Shown here piece after piece: positions 25,528 through 27,398 of a DNA stretch of 27,398 nt. A model generated the notes under the pieces. It was not told where the DNA came from and ran no database searches. It saw only the letters and a list, made by a program, of their open reading frames with translations. Position 1 is the first letter of the stretch, and each line of letters opens with the position of its first letter. This DNA is from Lentisphaeria bacterium (lineage in GTDB: Bacteria; Verrucomicrobiota; Lentisphaeria; Victivallales; UBA1829): the NCBI GenBank assembly GCA_017456805.1, contig JAFTIQ010000033.1, positions 1-27,398 of the forward strand, read 5' to 3'. Made by a program: the position numbers and the translations under genes.

Positions 25528-25545
25528 GAATCAAGACAAAAAAAA

Positions 25546-25619
25546 TGGCTGCCCGACCAGGATTTGAACCTAGACAAACTGAACCAGAATCAGTTGTGCT
25601 ACCGTTACACCATCGGGCA
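25546..25619 (-). tRNA. tRNA-Gln (anticodon CTG)
   Basis: On the minus strand the acceptor arms TGCCCGA and TCGGGCA pair fully, followed by discriminator G and an encoded CCA (25546-25548). The anticodon stem ACTGA/TCAGT encloses the loop TTCTGGT, giving CTG. The T loop is TTCAAAT. A run of T follows the CCA on the minus strand and may end the transcript. Confidence 0.92.
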
Positions 25620-25640
25620 GTCCGTATATACTGCAAAAAA

Positions 25641-25715
25641 TGGCTCCGGCAGCTGGATTCGAACCAGCGACCAAGTGGTTAACAGCCACCTACTCTACCG
25701 CTGAGCTATGCCGGA
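25641..25715 (-). tRNA. tRNA-Asn (anticodon GTT)
   Basis: On the minus strand the acceptor arms TCCGGCA (25715-25709) and TGCCGGA pair fully, with discriminator G and an encoded CCA (25641-25643). The anticodon stem GTGG/CCAC encloses the loop CTGTTAA, giving GTT. The T loop is TTCGAAT. It lies 21 nt upstream of tRNA-Gln, so the two are likely processed from one transcript. Confidence 0.93.
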
Positions 25716-25742
25716 GCGTATATCATTTTCATGATAAAAAGT

Positions 25743-25770
25743 AATATATCACCATTTTTTTATTTTGCAA
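25743..25770 (-). promoter_or_regulatory. Likely promoter of the tRNA-Asn/tRNA-Gln pair
   Basis: Read on the minus strand, TTGCAA (25770-25765) is 16 bp from TATATT (25748-25743). The tRNA-Asn 5' end follows about 28 bp further on. The -35 element is weaker than consensus. Confidence 0.5.
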
Positions 25771-25861
25771 GTCGTTTTTTCATTTTTTTTCAATTTTTCC
25801 CTTTTTTTCACTTTTACATGACGGAAAAATCAGAATTTAACCGAAAAAATAGAATAAAAAC

Positions 25862-25891
25862 TTGTTTTCTATCCGGCGGGAATTATATTAT
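25862..25891 (+). promoter_or_regulatory. Possible promoter of the GH28 gene
   Basis: TTGTTT (25862-25867) lies 16 bp before TATATT (25884-25889), or 18 bp before TATTAT (25886-25891). The start codon is at 25914 with AGGAG at 25901-25905, so the leader would be short. The region is very AT-rich, so chance matches are likely. Confidence 0.35.
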
Positions 25892-25913
25892 CCGAATTAT
25901 AGGAGAGAAAACA

Positions 25914-27080
25914 ATGAAAAAAATCTTTAATGTTACAGAATATGGTGTCAAAGCAGATCGCCCGGATGTAATCCAGACGGAAGCGATCCAGAACGTGATC
26001 GATCTTGCCGCAGCGGAAGGCGGAGAAATCTGTTTTCCCGAAGGAAGATACTCTTCCGGATCCCTTTTTTTCAAAGAAAATACCTCGCTTCATCTGGAAA
26101 AAAATGCGTTCCTTCAGGGAAGTGCCGATATTTCTGACTTTGCAGTTCTTCCCACACGGATGGAAGGCGAAAATGTTACCTATTTTGCAGCTCTTATCAA
26201 TGCCGATCATGTGGACGGTTTTTCCATCTCCGGAGAAGGGGTCATTGATGGAAACGGCTTGCCCTACTGGCGTCACTTCTGGCTGCGCCGTCAATTCAAT
26301 CCGGCTTGTACCAATATGGATGAGATGCGCCCCCGTATACTCTATGTTTCCAACAGCAAACGGGTTCGGATTTCCGGGGTGACATTTCAGAATTCTCCTT
26401 TCTGGACCACGCATTTTTACCGGTGTTCCGATCTGATCCTTTCCGGTTTGCGGATCACCGCGCCCACCAAACCGGTTCTTGCACCGAGCACCGATGCCAT
26501 CGACCTGGATGTGTGCAGCGATGTCCTCATTACAAATTGCTATATTTCCGTTAATGACGACGGAATTGCGTTGAAAGGCGGAAAAGGTCCGGAGGCGGAC
26601 AAACTGCCGGAAAACGGTGAAAATGCCCGGATCACGATTGAAAACTGCACTTTCGGCTTTTGTCATTGCATGCTGACATGCGGAAGCGAAACCGTTCATA
26701 ATCACGATATTATTCTCCGGGATTGTGTTTCCGACGGTGCCGCATGTGTTCTTTCCCTGAAGATGCGGCCCGATACAAATCAATTGAATGAAAAGATCCG
26801 GGTGGAAAATATTACCGGAACCTGTGAAAAGATTTTCACTTCTTATTCTTTCACACAGTTCCGTCGTTCTCCGGATCTTCACATGTCCTACGGCAGAGAT
26901 ATTCTTCTTTCCGGTCTCCGGTTGAAATGTGACAAATTGTTTCTTGTGGAAGATTCCATAGAATATGATTTGGAGAACATTCAGGTCCGGGATTGTGAAT
27001 TCACCACCTCAGCGGAATTGAAAATTGTCCGTCGTGACGGCAAAGAGTTTTTGTTTGAGAATGTGAAAGTGGTTTCCTGA
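25914..27080 (+). CDS. GH28-family (polygalacturonase-like) protein, no signal peptide
   Basis: Right-handed beta-helix glycosidase fold of the pectin-degrading GH28 family. It starts MKKIFNVTEYGVKADRPD, the usual opening strand. Acidic residues expected in the active site are present: Asp194 in STDAIDLD and Asp215-Asp216 in NDDGIALK. The usual Gly-His-Gly is Cys-His-Cys around His251. The RIK motif is SLK at Lys283, so the Arg is lost. The ATG at 25914 has AGGAG at 8-nt spacing, giving 388 aa. The longer open frame from 25731 is AT-rich untranslated sequence. No signal peptide is seen, so it may act on imported oligosaccharides in the cytoplasm. The substrate cannot be named. Confidence 0.82.
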   Translation: MKKIFNVTEYGVKADRPDVIQTEAIQNVIDLAAAEGGEICFPEGRYSSGSLFFKENTSLHLEKNAFLQGSADISDFAVLPTRMEGENVTYFAALINADHVDGFSISGEGVIDGNGLPYWRHFWLRRQFNPACTNMDEMRPRILYVSNSKRVRISGVTFQNSPFWTTHFYRCSDLILSGLRITAPTKPVLAPSTDAIDLDVCSDVLITNCYISVNDDGIALKGGKGPEADKLPENGENARITIENCTFGFCHCMLTCGSETVHNHDIILRDCVSDGAACVLSLKMRPDTNQLNEKIRVENITGTCEKIFTSYSFTQFRRSPDLHMSYGRDILLSGLRLKCDKLFLVEDSIEYDLENIQVRDCEFTTSAELKIVRRDGKEFLFENVKVVS

Positions 27081-27085
27081 TCCGG

Positions 27086-27178
27086 GAACCCTCAGGCGCA
27101 TCGTGCTGCGATGTCGAACCAGAGGGTTCGCCTCCATGATGTTTTACATCATTCACTGCCAATGCTGTGATCTCATCA
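27086..27178. other. Three successive hairpins downstream of the GH28 gene
   Basis: GAACCCTC and GAGGGTTC pair around an inner CATCG/CGATG stem. ATGATGT pairs perfectly with ACATCAT over three T residues. TGTGAT pairs with ATCACA over six bases. None has a proper T tract after it, so they are not ordinary terminators. They could stabilise the 3' end of the message or be the remains of a mobile element. I see no gene in 27081-27398. Confidence 0.6.
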
Positions 27179-27245
27179 TCACAAAATAAAAAAGGGGGCT
27201 GTTGCAAAACCTGCATACAGAAAACGCATTTCAATTGAGTCTTTT

Positions 27246-27398
27246 GAACAGAGTGAACGGAGTTTACAGAGATTACGGAGGTGGTTTGGTAATTAAAACA
27301 ACCGTTACCCAAGAGAAAAATTTTTATTTCTTTTGAGAAATCGGTCGGTAATAACCAAAAAAGCCTCCGTACACTCAGTACACTCCGTTTTCTCCGTA
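27246..27398. repeat. Long imperfect inverted repeat with CTCCGT words
   Basis: The arm 27246-27281 is largely the reverse complement of 27364-27398, with eight consecutive matches at the inner end (27274-27281 with 27364-27371). A second complementary pair, TTTGGTAATTA (27285-27295) and TAATAACCAAA (27349-27359), continues inward with a one-base offset. The arms are thus about 50 nt around an AT-rich centre. The repeat may continue past the window end. It shares its word with the block at 25418-25457 and resembles a small non-autonomous element. Confidence 0.65.

Noticed and set aside
25077..25682. A 201-codon open frame across the repeat block
   Set aside because: It starts inside the Dabb gene, runs through non-coding repeats and ends across two tRNA genes, and the repeat unit is not a constant multiple of three.
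25731..25913. A longer N-terminus for the GH28 protein, with a Phe-rich stretch that looks like a membrane segment
   Set aside because: The stretch is AT-rich spacer containing the tRNA promoter. The ATG at 25914 has a good ribosome binding site and begins the family's usual first strand.

Overview
The window is compact bacterial chromosome of moderate GC content, with almost no spacer between genes and three long runs of co-oriented genes. No ribosomal RNA or other decisive taxonomic marker is present. A Tad pilus locus rich in FHA and PEGA domains, a Chlamydia-type arginine/agmatine antiporter, secretin-like proteins and a GH28 enzyme together suggest a gut-type Gram-negative member of the PVC group, possibly Lentisphaerota/Victivallales. 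That placement is inference. Signal peptides, lipoboxes and secretin-like proteins indicate an outer membrane.

Region 1 (about 213-8866, + strand) reads as one nine-gene operon. It holds the Tad (Flp) pilus genes cpaB, an FHA-cpaF fusion, tadB and tadC. These are followed by a DUF192 protein, a single-pass FHA protein, a lipoprotein with five PEGA-like repeats, an unknown multi-pass membrane protein and rsmG. The pilin, prepilin peptidase, TadZ and a canonical neighbouring RcpA secretin are not seen here and may lie upstream of the window.

Region 2 (about 8870-14270) begins with a 43-residue ORF on the minus strand, convergent with rsmG and with its own promoter and a strong ribosome binding site. 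A consensus-like sigma70 promoter at 9241-9269 then drives eight tightly packed + strand genes: an unknown 72-aa protein, rsmI, a HIT-family hydrolase, threonine ammonia-lyase, RidA, rsmD, a secreted helical protein and folD. The run ends at an intrinsic terminator at 14235-14270. The threonine lyase and RidA are a metabolic pair, since RidA hydrolyses the reactive enamine the lyase releases. With rsmG, the window holds three 16S rRNA methyltransferases.

Region 3 (21728-14304, - strand) is a putative five-gene operon with gaps of 18-21 bp or a 4-bp overlap. It encodes two divergent secretin-like proteins, a small lipoprotein translationally coupled to the second, an ArcD/AaxC-type antiporter and an AdiA-type arginine decarboxylase. 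The last two form an arginine-dependent acid resistance module. Its attachment to a secretin pair is the most unusual arrangement in the window.

Region 4 (about 21780-27398) is accessory. It has a single-chain MmeI-like (Type IIL/IIG) restriction-modification enzyme, a Dabb-domain protein, a block of 91/90-bp tandem repeats and microrepeats, and tRNA-Asn and tRNA-Gln on the minus strand. A divergent intracellular GH28 protein follows. The tail contains three hairpins and a long imperfect inverted repeat built of the same CTCCGT words found in the repeat block.
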